This document shows, in pieces, positions 35,567 to 44,382 of a DNA stretch of 64,000 nt; position 1 is the stretch's first letter, and every line of letters begins with the position of its first letter. The DNA lies in NCBI RefSeq assembly GCF_026191725.2, contig NZ_CP120863.1, positions 5,002,001 through 5,066,000 on the forward strand. The letters run 5' to 3'. Position numbers and translations under genes: made by a program. The notes under the pieces were generated by a model. That model had not been told where the DNA came from. It searched no databases and saw only the letters and a list, made by a program, of their open reading frames with translations. Source of the stretch: Roseibium porphyridii (GTDB lineage Bacteria > Pseudomonadota > Alphaproteobacteria > Rhizobiales > Stappiaceae).

Positions 35567-36757
35567 CTACACGCCCATGACCAGACGTCCAGGGTTTAGC
35601 ACACCTTTTGGATCGAATTGTTCCTTCAACCGTTTGGAAAGCGCTGCCAGAGGTGCTGGTTGCGGCTGGAAAACGGCGACGCTTGACCTGATGGATGGGA
35701 CTGCCCGCACAAGCGTGGCATGCCCACCGCCAACCGCGTCAACAGCAGCCCGGATTTGCTGATCATTGACAAGTCCGTCCAGGCACATCAACCAGATGAG
35801 CCCGCCGCTCCAATCGAAAAACGCGCTGACTTTCAGTTCTTCTTCAAGGGTTTCGACCAATTTTGGGCCAACCGTTGGAGCAACGGAAATCCGCCAGACA
35901 GGATTGTCTACCCCAGCGAACGGGCGAACGTCTCTGACCGTCTGCCAGAGTTTCCTGCTGTCTCGCTCTTCAATCCGGGAGACAGGCCCATAGCTTTTCA
36001 AAAGGCCTTCCAGTGTCTTGAACCGATAGTCAACGGACGTTTCAAATCCTTCCAGACGCAATAGTGTCCTGCTTATGTCGCCATCGATTCCGGCCGGAAG
36101 ATGGGCAGCGCCGGAGACTTCTGCAGACGAGCCCATTGCTTTACAGAGCGCACTGATACCGCGTCCGGCATCCAACCCGGACAGCACGAACGTCGCCGAA
36201 GTTTCCGGTTTCGGGTTAACCTTCAATGTCACCGTCGTTGCCACAGCCAAAGTACCGAATGCACCGCAGAGTGCGCGCGGCAGATCGTAACCGGTGACAT
36301 TCTTGACCACCTTGCCGCCGGAATTGAAAATTTCGCCACGACCCGAAACAGCTTCCATGCCAAGGATATGATCCCGTGCTGCTCCTGCCTTCAGCCTGCG
36401 CGGTCCCGACAGGTTCGCTGCGAGGACGCCACCCACGGTTCCCTGCCCAGCATCGACATTCAGAAGCGGCCCATAGTCCATTGGTTCGAAGGACAATTCC
36501 TGCCCATTCTGATCTACCAGCTCTTCGATTTCGGCAATCGGTGTTCCTGCCTTGACGGTCAAAACCAATTCCGCCGGTTCGTAACTGTCGACCCCGGAGA
36601 GTTCCGACAAGTCGAGCACGTGGGCGGTTTGAACCGGTCGTCCAAGGTTCCGCTTGGAAGCCTGTCCCACGATCTCCAGGGGTTGGTCTTCGGCAGCCGC
36701 CCACTTCACGGCGACTTCCACGTCTTTCGCCGTTTGCGGCTTGAATGTTGCGTCCAT
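35567..36757 (-). CDS. glcE: Glycolate oxidase FAD-binding subunit GlcE
   Basis: The protein is about 396 residues with the FAD-binding segments EIVGQASKRNLGRP, YGPLLNVDAGQGTVGGVLAANLSGPRR (split as VDAGQGTVGG and LSGPRR) and GGKVVKNVTGYDLPRALCGA. Together with GlcD and GlcF it oxidises glycolate to glyoxylate at the membrane. ATG 36757 is chosen since GAGGG lies five bases upstream; it is eight bases after the glcD stop. Confidence 0.95.
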   Translation of the reverse strand: MDATFKPQTAKDVEVAVKWAAAEDQPLEIVGQASKRNLGRPVQTAHVLDLSELSGVDSYEPAELVLTVKAGTPIAEIEELVDQNGQELSFEPMDYGPLLNVDAGQGTVGGVLAANLSGPRRLKAGAARDHILGMEAVSGRGEIFNSGGKVVKNVTGYDLPRALCGAFGTLAVATTVTLKVNPKPETSATFVLSGLDAGRGISALCKAMGSSAEVSGAAHLPAGIDGDISRTLLRLEGFETSVDYRFKTLEGLLKSYGPVSRIEERDSRKLWQTVRDVRPFAGVDNPVWRISVAPTVGPKLVETLEEELKVSAFFDWSGGLIWLMCLDGLVNDQQIRAAVDAVGGGHATLVRAVPSIRSSVAVFQPQPAPLAALSKRLKEQFDPKGVLNPGRLVMGV

Positions 36758-36765
36758 GTGATCCC

Positions 36766-38262
36766 TCAAAACCGCGGAATGTCCGGAAAGGGCAATTGCC
36801 CCTTATGAACATGCATCTTGCCAAGTTCAGCGCAGCGGTGCAGCACCGGAAACACCTTGCCCGGATTGAGCAAATGCTTCTCGTCGAATGCGCATTTGAC
36901 CCGTTGCTGCTGTTTCAGATCCTCTTCGGAGAACATGTCCGTCATCAGATCCCGTTTCTCAATGCCAACGCCGTGTTCGCCTGTGAGAACACCGCCGACT
37001 TCGACACAGAGCCGCAAGATATCGGCACCAAATGCTTCAGCGGCATCCAGTTCTCCGGGTTTGTTCGCATCGTAAAGAATAAGCGGGTGCAGATTGCCGT
37101 CACCGGCGTGAAAAACATTTGCCACGCCAAGCCCGTGTTTGTCCGACAACTCCCGCATCCGAGAGAGAACCTTGGGCAACTCGCGGCGCGGGATCGTTCC
37201 GTCCATGCAAAGATAGTCTGGTGAGATCCGGCCAACAGCAGGGAATGCGGCCTTCCGGCCGGCCCAAAAAGTCATCCGTTCTTCTTCGCTTTGAGAAATG
37301 CGGATGTGGCTGGCCCCGTTGGCTTTGGCAATTTCTTCCACGCGGCCGATCAGGAAGTCCACTTCCTTTTCCGGACCATCAAGTTCAACGATCAGAAGCG
37401 CTTCGACGTCTCGAGGATAACCGGCATTGACAAAGTCCTCTGCTGCATGAATGGCAGGCTTGTCCATCATCTCCATACCGCCCGGGATAATGCCTGCTGC
37501 AATGATATCTGCAACGCAGCGACCGCCATCCTCGCTGCTCGGAAACCCGATCAGCAAGGCGCGCGCAGTTTCCGGTTTCTGCAGAATCCTGACCGTCACC
37601 TCTGTGACGACACCCAGCAGTCCTTCCGATCCTGTCATTAAAGCCAGCAGGTCATAGCCTTCGCTGTCCAGATGCTTACCACCGAGCCGGATCACTTCGC
37701 CTGTGATCAACACCATTTCAAGACCAAGCACGTTGTTTGTGGTCAGGCCGTATTTCAGGCAATGCACGCCGCCTGAGTTTTCAGCGATGTTACCGCCGAT
37801 GGAACAGGCAATTTGCGAGGAAGGATCGGGCGCGTAGTAGAAACCTTCATGTTCAACCGCGCGCGTGATGCCGAGATTGGTGACGCCCGGCTGAACGACC
37901 ACAGCACGATTGTCATAATCGATGTCAAGCACACGATTGAACTTCATCATCGACAAAAGCACGCCGTCTTCCAGTGGCAATGCGCCGCCGGACAAGGATG
38001 TGCCCGCACCGCGCGGCACCACCTTCACATCATTCTGATGGCAATACTTCAGAACTTTCGAGACCTGTTCCACGGTTTCTGGCAAGACCACGATCAACGG
38101 CAGTTGGCGATATGCCGTGAGGGCATCGGTCTCATATGCCCGCATTTCGCGCTCGTCGTGGATCACGCCTTCTCCTGGCACTATGGCCTGGAGGGCCTTC
38201 AATATCTCCTGGCGCCTGGCAAGCACTTCCGGATCCGGTGCAGGCATTGCGATCGCTGTCAC
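36766..38262 (-). CDS. glcD: Glycolate oxidase flavoprotein subunit GlcD
   Basis: This 498-residue FAD-linked oxidase of the GlcD/D-lactate dehydrogenase type has the FAD site VPRGAGTSLSGGALP, PDPSSQIACSIGGNIAENSG and the substrate-side C-terminal motif NVFHAGDGNLHPLILYD, then GEHGVGIEKRDLM. It is the first gene of glcDE and is divergent from a LysR regulator 153 bases away, which probably controls it. Confidence 0.96.
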   Translation of the reverse strand: MTAIAMPAPDPEVLARRQEILKALQAIVPGEGVIHDEREMRAYETDALTAYRQLPLIVVLPETVEQVSKVLKYCHQNDVKVVPRGAGTSLSGGALPLEDGVLLSMMKFNRVLDIDYDNRAVVVQPGVTNLGITRAVEHEGFYYAPDPSSQIACSIGGNIAENSGGVHCLKYGLTTNNVLGLEMVLITGEVIRLGGKHLDSEGYDLLALMTGSEGLLGVVTEVTVRILQKPETARALLIGFPSSEDGGRCVADIIAAGIIPGGMEMMDKPAIHAAEDFVNAGYPRDVEALLIVELDGPEKEVDFLIGRVEEIAKANGASHIRISQSEEERMTFWAGRKAAFPAVGRISPDYLCMDGTIPRRELPKVLSRMRELSDKHGLGVANVFHAGDGNLHPLILYDANKPGELDAAEAFGADILRLCVEVGGVLTGEHGVGIEKRDLMTDMFSEEDLKQQQRVKCAFDEKHLLNPGKVFPVLHRCAELGKMHVHKGQLPFPDIPRF

Positions 38263-38415
38263 GGGCTAATCTCCTCGATTTTTAGCCCTGCGCTGATCCG
38301 GAAAGATACTTACTGCGTATCCAGAGCTGGCAAAGCAACACGTCCCTAGTCTGACAAGTATCGCGGCGGAGGGAAATGTTCGGAAAATAATAAATATTTT
38401 TCGGTGGGATTGAAA

Positions 38416-39357
38416 ATGAGCAATCTGACGGACATGGAAATTTTCGCCCGAGTGGTGAGTGCTGGCAGCATGTCGGCAGCCGGACGAGAAATGAACTTGT
38501 CTCCGGCCGTGGTTTCGAAGCGCATTCGACGCCTCGAGGAGAAACTCGGCACGCGGCTCCTCCAGCGGACAACGCGACAAATCGCGATGACCGAGGCGGG
38601 ACAAGGTTTTTACGAACGGGTCGTTGCCATCATTGCTTCGGTTGAAGAAGCCGAAAGCTTCGTTTCCCGCGGTTCGGCCAGAGCGAGGGGAAGCCTGAAG
38701 GTTGCCGTGCCAACATCATTCGGACGCCTTCACATTGCCCCGCACCTCGGCAATTTTCTGACCGCGAACCCGGATCTGACGGTCAATCTCGACCTATCGG
38801 ACGACTTTGTAGACATTGTCGGCGATGGATATGACTTGGCAATCCGAATTGCGGAACTGTCTGATTCAAGTCTCGTCGCACGCAAGCTCTCTCCGGTGCA
38901 CCGGGTTCTATGCGCCAGTCCGTCCTATATCGCCAGATATGGAATGCCTGAGACAATCGAAGACTTGAGCGAACACGTAACGCTGGCGGCCACCAACCAG
39001 GACCCCTGGCGCTTGGCGGGACCGGATGGGATTGAAACGGTCCGCACGCGCGCGCCGGTCAAAACGAATTCCAATGAAGTGATCCGCGAGTGCCTTCTGG
39101 CAGGGGTCGGCATTGCACTGAGATCCACATGGGATGTCGGACCTGAGTTGCGTGAAGGTAAACTGCAGATCCTGCTACCACACTATCGCGCGTCCCGTGA
39201 CGTTGGCCTTTATGCAGTCTACCCGAGCCGGCAGTTCCTCCCAGCCAAGGTGAGGGTTTTCATCGATTTCCTCGCAGGGCTTTATGGTTCGGAGCCTTAC
39301 TGGGACACCGGTTTGGAGGACTGGTTGCGATTGCCCAGCAGAGCAAAAGCCGGTTGA
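38416..39357 (+). CDS. LysR-family transcriptional regulator
   Basis: The protein is about 313 residues, with an N-terminal helix-turn-helix (SAAGREMNLSPAVVSKRIRRLEE) and an effector domain of the AaeR/DsdC-like subgroup (GSLKVAVPTSFGRLHIAPHL). ATG 38416 has GGGA seven bases upstream; an in-frame GTG at 38404 is the alternative. It is divergent from glcD, so regulation of glycolate oxidation is an inference from position. Confidence 0.88.
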   Translation: MSNLTDMEIFARVVSAGSMSAAGREMNLSPAVVSKRIRRLEEKLGTRLLQRTTRQIAMTEAGQGFYERVVAIIASVEEAESFVSRGSARARGSLKVAVPTSFGRLHIAPHLGNFLTANPDLTVNLDLSDDFVDIVGDGYDLAIRIAELSDSSLVARKLSPVHRVLCASPSYIARYGMPETIEDLSEHVTLAATNQDPWRLAGPDGIETVRTRAPVKTNSNEVIRECLLAGVGIALRSTWDVGPELREGKLQILLPHYRASRDVGLYAVYPSRQFLPAKVRVFIDFLAGLYGSEPYWDTGLEDWLRLPSRAKAG

Positions 39358-39535
39358 TGACAGCCGAACAAAAGCGGTCAAATTACCGGCAAAGAAATGC
39401 TCAAATTGGTCTATAGGTATTCTCCCTGAGCGACAAAATGCTCACGTAAATGGGACCTTCGGTCGCTTGCATCGCGGCCGGAGTTCCTGTTGTGTGGTGA
39501 CGGGTTTCAATTTACCCAACTTGAGGGAGTAAACC

Positions 39536-39931
39536 ATGCAGCGATTGCTGATGATCGCCGGAACAGCGTTTCTGGCCCTTACTTTTCAGGCAAGCGCCGA
39601 GGGCGATGCCGAAAAAGGCGCTAGAGTATTTAAGAAATGTGCCGCCTGTCACGCCGTAGGCGAGAACGCGAAAAACAAGGTCGGCCCACAGCTGAACGGT
39701 GTCGTAGGACGCCCTTGGGGTGCCATTGAAGGCTACAAATACTCCAAGGCACTGGTCGAAATGGCCGATGGCAAGGTGTGGGATGAAGAAACACTCACAG
39801 CCTATCTGACAAAACCGAAAGAAGTCATTCCAAAGGGCAAGATGGCCTTTGCCGGTCTGCGCAAAGAGGCAGATCTTGTGGACGTCATTGCCTATATGGC
39901 GCAGTACAAAGAAGACGGTACGACCGAGTAA
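39536..39931 (+). CDS. Periplasmic cytochrome c, class I
   Basis: This 131-residue protein has a signal peptide (about residues 1-21), heme-binding CAACH (about residues 35-39) and a distal Met ligand in PKGKMAFAGL. It has the c2/mitochondrial-type layout, including GPQLNGVVGRPWG and YSKAL. It should shuttle electrons between a bc1 complex and a terminal oxidase or other acceptor in the periplasm. It is a single gene with its own terminator. Confidence 0.93.
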   Translation: MQRLLMIAGTAFLALTFQASAEGDAEKGARVFKKCAACHAVGENAKNKVGPQLNGVVGRPWGAIEGYKYSKALVEMADGKVWDEETLTAYLTKPKEVIPKGKMAFAGLRKEADLVDVIAYMAQYKEDGTTE

Positions 39932-39957
39932 GGTCTCGGCTTCTCGCAAAGAACGAC

Positions 39958-39983
39958 AAGGCCGGGCCATGAGCCCGGCCTTA
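39958..39983. terminator. Rho-independent terminator between cytochrome c and DUF3422 genes
   Basis: AAGGCCGGGC and GCCCGGCCTT form a perfect ten-base stem with the loop CATGA. It serves two convergent genes, and the T tract is short. Confidence 0.85.
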
Positions 39984-39990
39984 TTCGTTG

Positions 39991-41289
39991 CTAATGCTCA
40001 CCGTGATGCATGCGTATCCGTTTTACAGTCCACCAGATGACGATGATCACCACCGGAACAGCGAGACCCGTCATGATGCTCGCATTTGGAACAGGTAGCC
40101 CGGATTCCTTGGCTGCCTTTGCAAGATAGGAAATCAGGCCGACGACATAGTAGCTGACGGCTGCAACTGAGAGCCCTTCGACGGTTTGCTGCAGCCGAAG
40201 TTGGAGGCGCGCGCGACGGTTCATCGATTGCAGCAAGCTGCGGTTCTGCTGTTCCAGATCGACATCGACCCGTGTGCGCAGAAGTGTCGTCGCTCTGGCC
40301 AGTTTGCGCGAGAGCATCGCCTGACGGTCTTCAATTGCCTGGCAGGTCCTCATGGCCGGCGCAAGGCGGCGCGCGAGAAACGCTGCCATAGACAGATCTC
40401 CCGGAGCAGCTTCCTCCCGGAGCGTCATGAACCTGGCCTTGACGATTTCAGCATACGCCCGGCTCGCGCCGAACCGGAACGTGCTCGCCGTTGCCCCGGC
40501 CTCGAGCGCTGCCGCCAGGGCCGTAAACTTGTCCAAAAGGTCCTGGTTGGTCCCAAGTGCGGACGCGTCTTTCATCTCCTCGGTGAGTTCAGCCAACTCA
40601 ATTTCAAACCGTCTGATTTCCGGCTGCAGACCAGTCGCTTCAAAGAAGCCGAGCATTGCCAGAGTGCGGTAGGTTTCGACTTCAAGAAGACGCTGAACAA
40701 CCGCGCCCGACTGCACGTCGCTCAGTGAATCGACAAACAACGCAAACCGGGTCAGACCATCTCCGTCCTGTCGAAAATCAGTGGCGACGGTTGCAGCACC
40801 GTCCTCAAGCCGAGATACGGTCAGACTTCCCTCATCAAAATTTTCACGCCAACTCGTAGTTTCCGGCGTTCCTCTGACTTCCAGCCGAACTGCGACAAGA
40901 AGGTCGCCTGGCGCTTTGAAAGCAACGCCGAAGGGATGCGACGCCGGCACGCTTGCAAACATTGCTCCGGGATTGGCCATTCCGTCCCAGGTGTAGGTGG
41001 TGAATTCCGCATGCTGTTCCCAGCTGAGCGTTCCACCCCCGAAGTCGAGCGTATAATGGCGCGCTCCGGGCGCAGGGCCGTGGCCGCCGCGCGAGATGCA
41101 AAACTCCTTTAGCCATTCATGATCTGCTGCCGCTTCGTCCGCATTGGTCAAGAAGGCATAGTGCAAAATAGTCCGTTGCTTGCTGATCGGTCTGAATGGC
41201 CGTGCATGAACTTCTCCCAACACACGTTCACGCAATGGCGACGTCCGGAAGTTGGGAAGCGACGAACCGTTGTCCGAAACCTGTTTCAA
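39991..41289 (-). CDS. DUF3422 membrane protein
   Basis: This 432-residue protein is typical of the DUF3422 family of alphaproteobacteria and relatives: LRERVLGEVHARPFRPIS at the N-terminus, LDFGGGTLSWEQHAEFTTYTW, a helical middle with RTRVDVDLEQQNRSLLQSMN, and two membrane helices near the C-terminus (about residues 375-420). The C-terminal part resembles CorA-like organisation but lacks a GxN motif. The function is unknown. Confidence 0.85.
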   Translation of the reverse strand: MKQVSDNGSSLPNFRTSPLRERVLGEVHARPFRPISKQRTILHYAFLTNADEAAADHEWLKEFCISRGGHGPAPGARHYTLDFGGGTLSWEQHAEFTTYTWDGMANPGAMFASVPASHPFGVAFKAPGDLLVAVRLEVRGTPETTSWRENFDEGSLTVSRLEDGAATVATDFRQDGDGLTRFALFVDSLSDVQSGAVVQRLLEVETYRTLAMLGFFEATGLQPEIRRFEIELAELTEEMKDASALGTNQDLLDKFTALAAALEAGATASTFRFGASRAYAEIVKARFMTLREEAAPGDLSMAAFLARRLAPAMRTCQAIEDRQAMLSRKLARATTLLRTRVDVDLEQQNRSLLQSMNRRARLQLRLQQTVEGLSVAAVSYYVVGLISYLAKAAKESGLPVPNASIMTGLAVPVVIIVIWWTVKRIRMHHGEH

Positions 41290-41413
41290 AGTACCCCCCT
41301 CACTTTGACAGAAAACCCGTGCCTCTACCTTGCCCTTAGGGAAACGGGTAATCCAACCGCGTTTTTTGCCGCATGCAGTTATTGGCAGTCTGCCGCGTCA
41401 ATTCAGCAACATG

Positions 41414-41440
41414 AAATTGGACAAAAAAGTTGACCAATTT
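41414..41440. promoter_or_regulatory. Candidate LldR operator
   Basis: AAATTGG and CCAATTT form a perfect seven-base inverted repeat, 13 bases apart, 45 bases upstream of the GntR gene. The half-sites match the AATTGG/CCAATT of LldR and PdhR boxes, although the spacing is wider. Confidence 0.55.
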
Positions 41441-41458
41441 GAAATCCGCCGTTATGTT
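41430..41458 (+). promoter_or_regulatory. Promoter of lldR-lldD
   Basis: TTGACC (41430-41435), a 17-base spacer and TATGTT (41453-41458) form a sigma-70 type promoter. The -35 box overlaps the right arm of the inverted repeat, as expected for repression. Confidence 0.6.
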
Positions 41459-41485
41459 GACCCCCGTTCAAAGGATAAAACCTGA

Positions 41486-42262
41486 ATGTTTCAGCCTGTC
41501 GACCATCAGAAAACAGCCGATGCTGTCGTTGCCCAAATTGAGGACCTGATCCTCAAAGGCGTGCTGTCCTCCGGTGATCGCTTACCAGCGGAACGCGACC
41601 TTGCGGAACAGCTTGGCGTCTCGCGGCCAATTCTTCGCGACGCCCTCAAGAAGCTGGAGGAACGGCAGCTGATCGAAGCCCGACGCGGGGGCGGAACCTT
41701 CGTCTGTGATCTCATCGGACCTATCTTTTCCGACGCCATCGTTCAGCTGATCGCCCGTCACCCTTCAGCAATCAGCGATTATTTTGAGTTCCGCAGAAGC
41801 ATCGAAGGTCAGGCGTCCGCTCAGGCCGCAATGCGTGCAGCGCCTTCGGACATTGCACGTCTGGACGACATTGTCGCAAAGATGGAGACCGCGCATGAGG
41901 CGGAGGATCTGAAATCTGAAGCCCTGCTGGACGTGGCTTTTCATCACGCGGTTGGAGAAGCAGCCCATAACGTGGTGATGCTGCACACCTTGCGATCTTG
42001 CTACCGGTTGCTTGAAAACGGTGTCTTTTACAATCGTGGCCGCCTTTACCATTTACCGAATGCCCGTGTTGAATTGCTCAACCAGCATTGTGCAATCGCA
42101 AAGGCCATTCGCGAAAACGACCCAACCGGCGCTCGTCGCGCTGCCGAAGAACACATCGACTATGTACGCGGAACGCTGGCTGACGCGCAGGGGCTCGACG
42201 AACGGGAACTCCTGGCCGGCCTCCGACGAACCGCCCCCCTTAAGCGCCCCGCGCGCGCGTGA
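41486..42262 (+). CDS. lldR: GntR/FadR-family regulator, LldR-like
   Basis: This 258-residue protein has a winged helix (SGDRLPAERDLAEQLGVSRPILRDALKKLEE; quoted core ERDLAEQLGVSRPILRDAL) and an all-helical FCD effector domain with the metal-site pattern EFRRSIEGQ, DVAFHHAV and HCAIAKAIRENDPTGARRAAEEH. It is placed 19 bases before lldD and should respond to L-lactate. The upstream dyad overlapping a promoter supports autoregulation. Confidence 0.87.
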   Translation: MFQPVDHQKTADAVVAQIEDLILKGVLSSGDRLPAERDLAEQLGVSRPILRDALKKLEERQLIEARRGGGTFVCDLIGPIFSDAIVQLIARHPSAISDYFEFRRSIEGQASAQAAMRAAPSDIARLDDIVAKMETAHEAEDLKSEALLDVAFHHAVGEAAHNVVMLHTLRSCYRLLENGVFYNRGRLYHLPNARVELLNQHCAIAKAIRENDPTGARRAAEEHIDYVRGTLADAQGLDERELLAGLRRTAPLKRPARA

Positions 42263-42281
42263 CTTTCCCGGAGGATTTTCT

Positions 42282-43418
42282 ATGACCGTTGTGACCGATG
42301 TTGCAGACATGCAGGCTCTGGCAAGACGCCGGGTTCCGAAGATGTTTTACGACTATGCCGACACCGGCTCGTGGACACAAAGCACCTACCGGCAAAACGA
42401 AACGGCTTTGCAAAAACAGAAGCTGCGTCAGCGTGTTGCCCGCAATATCGACAATCGCTCGGTCAAGACGACGATGATCGGTCAGGATGTGACCATGCCT
42501 GTGGCACTGGCGCCCGTGGGCATCACCGGAATGCAACATGCTGACGGCGAAATCCTGGCAGCACAGGCTGCCGAAGAATTTGGTGTGCCCTTCACCCTAT
42601 CGACCATGAGCGTCTGCTCGATCGAAGATGTTGCCGAAAATACGAAAAATCCATTCTGGTTTCAGCTCTATGTGATGCGGGACCGGGGCTTTTCGGAAAG
42701 TCTGATGCAAAGGGCACTCGCTGCCGACTGCTCCGCTCTTGTTCTGACACTCGACCTGCAGGTTCTCGGTCAACGCCATCAGGACATCAAGAATGGTCTC
42801 AGTACGCCACCGAAACCGAAACCGCATGTGCTTCTGGACCTTTGCCTGAAACCACGTTGGTGCTGGAACATGCTGCAGACCAAGCGACATGGCTTCGGCA
42901 ATATTCATGGTCACGTCACGGGCGTGAAGGACATGTCATCACTTTCGGAATGGACCGCAAGCCAGTTCGATCCGACACTCGACTGGTCTTCGGTCGAATG
43001 GGTCAAGAAGCACTGGGACCGCAAATTGATCCTGAAAGGCATCAACGACGTCGATGATGCCAAAATCGCAGCTGAACTCGGTGCCGATGCAATCGTCGTC
43101 TCCAACCATGGCGGCCGTCAACTCGACGGAGCGCTGGCGTCTTATGAAGTGCTCGGCGACATTGTTGATGCAGTTGGAGACAAAATCGAAGTTCATTTCG
43201 ACAGCGGCATCCGGTCCGGGCAGGACATCTTCAAGGCAATAGCGATGGGCGCTCACAGCACGTACATCGGCAGGGCATTCATTTACGGCCTTGGAGCGAT
43301 GGGCAAGCAGGGTGTGACCCGGGTTCTTGAAATCATGCACAAGGAATTGGACGTCACCATGGGACTATGTGGCGAAACAGACATCAGCAAAGTGGGACGC
43401 CACAACCTCGTCATGTAG
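42282..43418 (+). CDS. lldD: L-lactate dehydrogenase (FMN, quinone-linked)
   Basis: This 378-residue FMN-dependent alpha-hydroxy-acid dehydrogenase begins MTVVTDVADMQALARRRVP. It has FMN/substrate motifs MPVALAPVGITGMQH, FWFQLYVMRDR and the catalytic His plus Arg in SNHGGRQLDG, then DSGIRSGQDIFKA. It oxidises L-lactate to pyruvate and feeds electrons to the respiratory chain. ATG 42282 has GGAGG seven bases upstream; a longer open frame overlapping lldR is rejected. Confidence 0.95.
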   Translation: MTVVTDVADMQALARRRVPKMFYDYADTGSWTQSTYRQNETALQKQKLRQRVARNIDNRSVKTTMIGQDVTMPVALAPVGITGMQHADGEILAAQAAEEFGVPFTLSTMSVCSIEDVAENTKNPFWFQLYVMRDRGFSESLMQRALAADCSALVLTLDLQVLGQRHQDIKNGLSTPPKPKPHVLLDLCLKPRWCWNMLQTKRHGFGNIHGHVTGVKDMSSLSEWTASQFDPTLDWSSVEWVKKHWDRKLILKGINDVDDAKIAAELGADAIVVSNHGGRQLDGALASYEVLGDIVDAVGDKIEVHFDSGIRSGQDIFKAIAMGAHSTYIGRAFIYGLGAMGKQGVTRVLEIMHKELDVTMGLCGETDISKVGRHNLVM

Positions 43419-43448
43419 CCTTGAATCGGCGTCCTTGCGACACCCGTC

Positions 43449-44219
43449 TCAGGGTCGCCGGATCATCGTAGGGTTCACTCCCAGTCTTGCTCTCATGACC
43501 GATGTCATGTGGCTCTGGGAGGAGAACCCTGACGCCAGCGCAATTGTCGCAATCGAATGCTGCGTTGCCTCAAGAAGTTGACGCGCGCGCTGCAGGCGCC
43601 GGCTCAAAATGAAATCATAGGGCGACTGACCGCAATAGGCTTTGAAGGCACGACTCAAAAAACTTGCCGAAACGCCGATCTCCTCTGCCAACGCTGCCAC
43701 CGTAAGCGGTCCCTCCAGCTTGGCTTCAACTGTCTCGGTCAGTTGCCGGAAGCGTCTCGGTGTCATCCATCTTGCGGCTTTCGGATCCCGTTTGGGTTTT
43801 GCGACTACGGCACTTATCTGCCGAAATGTGTTTTCAGCCGCCAACACGTCCGGCATCTGACCGGAAATCACCCAGTACCTGAGTTGATCCGCCAGTGCAC
43901 GTGTTCGATCAGCGCGGATATTGGACCGATATTTTTTTGCGCTGACCGCAATCTGAGGGCCGCTCACCAGAAGATACTCACCTCCAGAGCGCGAACTCGA
44001 CCGGACATCACAGCCATTTGGCACTCCGGCAAAAGTGTTCGGATCCCTGTAAAACGCCGCGGACCTGTCTGTTCCGATTGCGTGACTGCCCGACTGTGCA
44101 TCAAATGCAAAACCGATGCTGTCGCCGGCAGCGACATAGCTTGTGTCATAAGCCCCCGGTGCAAGCAATTTAACCTGGTGACCGGCTGCAAATATCGATC
44201 TTGGTTCACGGACAATCAT
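43449..44219 (-). CDS. AraC-family transcriptional regulator
   Basis: The protein is about 256 residues with two C-terminal helix-turn-helix motifs of the AraC type: LTVAALAEEIGVSASFLSRAF and IATIALASGFSSQSHMTSVM, ending in the usual RARLGVNP. The N-terminal part (residues 1-150) is an unclassified sensor region. It is divergent from the threonine dehydratase-like gene 163 bases away and probably regulates it, or the exporter beyond. Confidence 0.88.
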   Translation of the reverse strand: MIVREPRSIFAAGHQVKLLAPGAYDTSYVAAGDSIGFAFDAQSGSHAIGTDRSAAFYRDPNTFAGVPNGCDVRSSSRSGGEYLLVSGPQIAVSAKKYRSNIRADRTRALADQLRYWVISGQMPDVLAAENTFRQISAVVAKPKRDPKAARWMTPRRFRQLTETVEAKLEGPLTVAALAEEIGVSASFLSRAFKAYCGQSPYDFILSRRLQRARQLLEATQHSIATIALASGFSSQSHMTSVMRARLGVNPTMIRRP

Positions 44220-44382
44220 CAGAGGCAATCTGATCCAACTGCGACGGCAGCTCAAGCACGTTGTGGTTCAGGATCCTGAAAGACTTCGACAATCACATCT
44301 GCATTCTCGTGAACCTGTCGCTTGGCAGAACCAGTTGCGCTGCCAAGCCGGATCCCAACTGCGCCTCATAGAAAGACAAAAT

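Noticed and set aside
42012-42281. N-terminal extension of lldD overlapping the regulator gene
   Set aside because: The family N-terminus begins at ATG 42282 with a good ribosome-binding site; the extension lies inside lldR in another frame.
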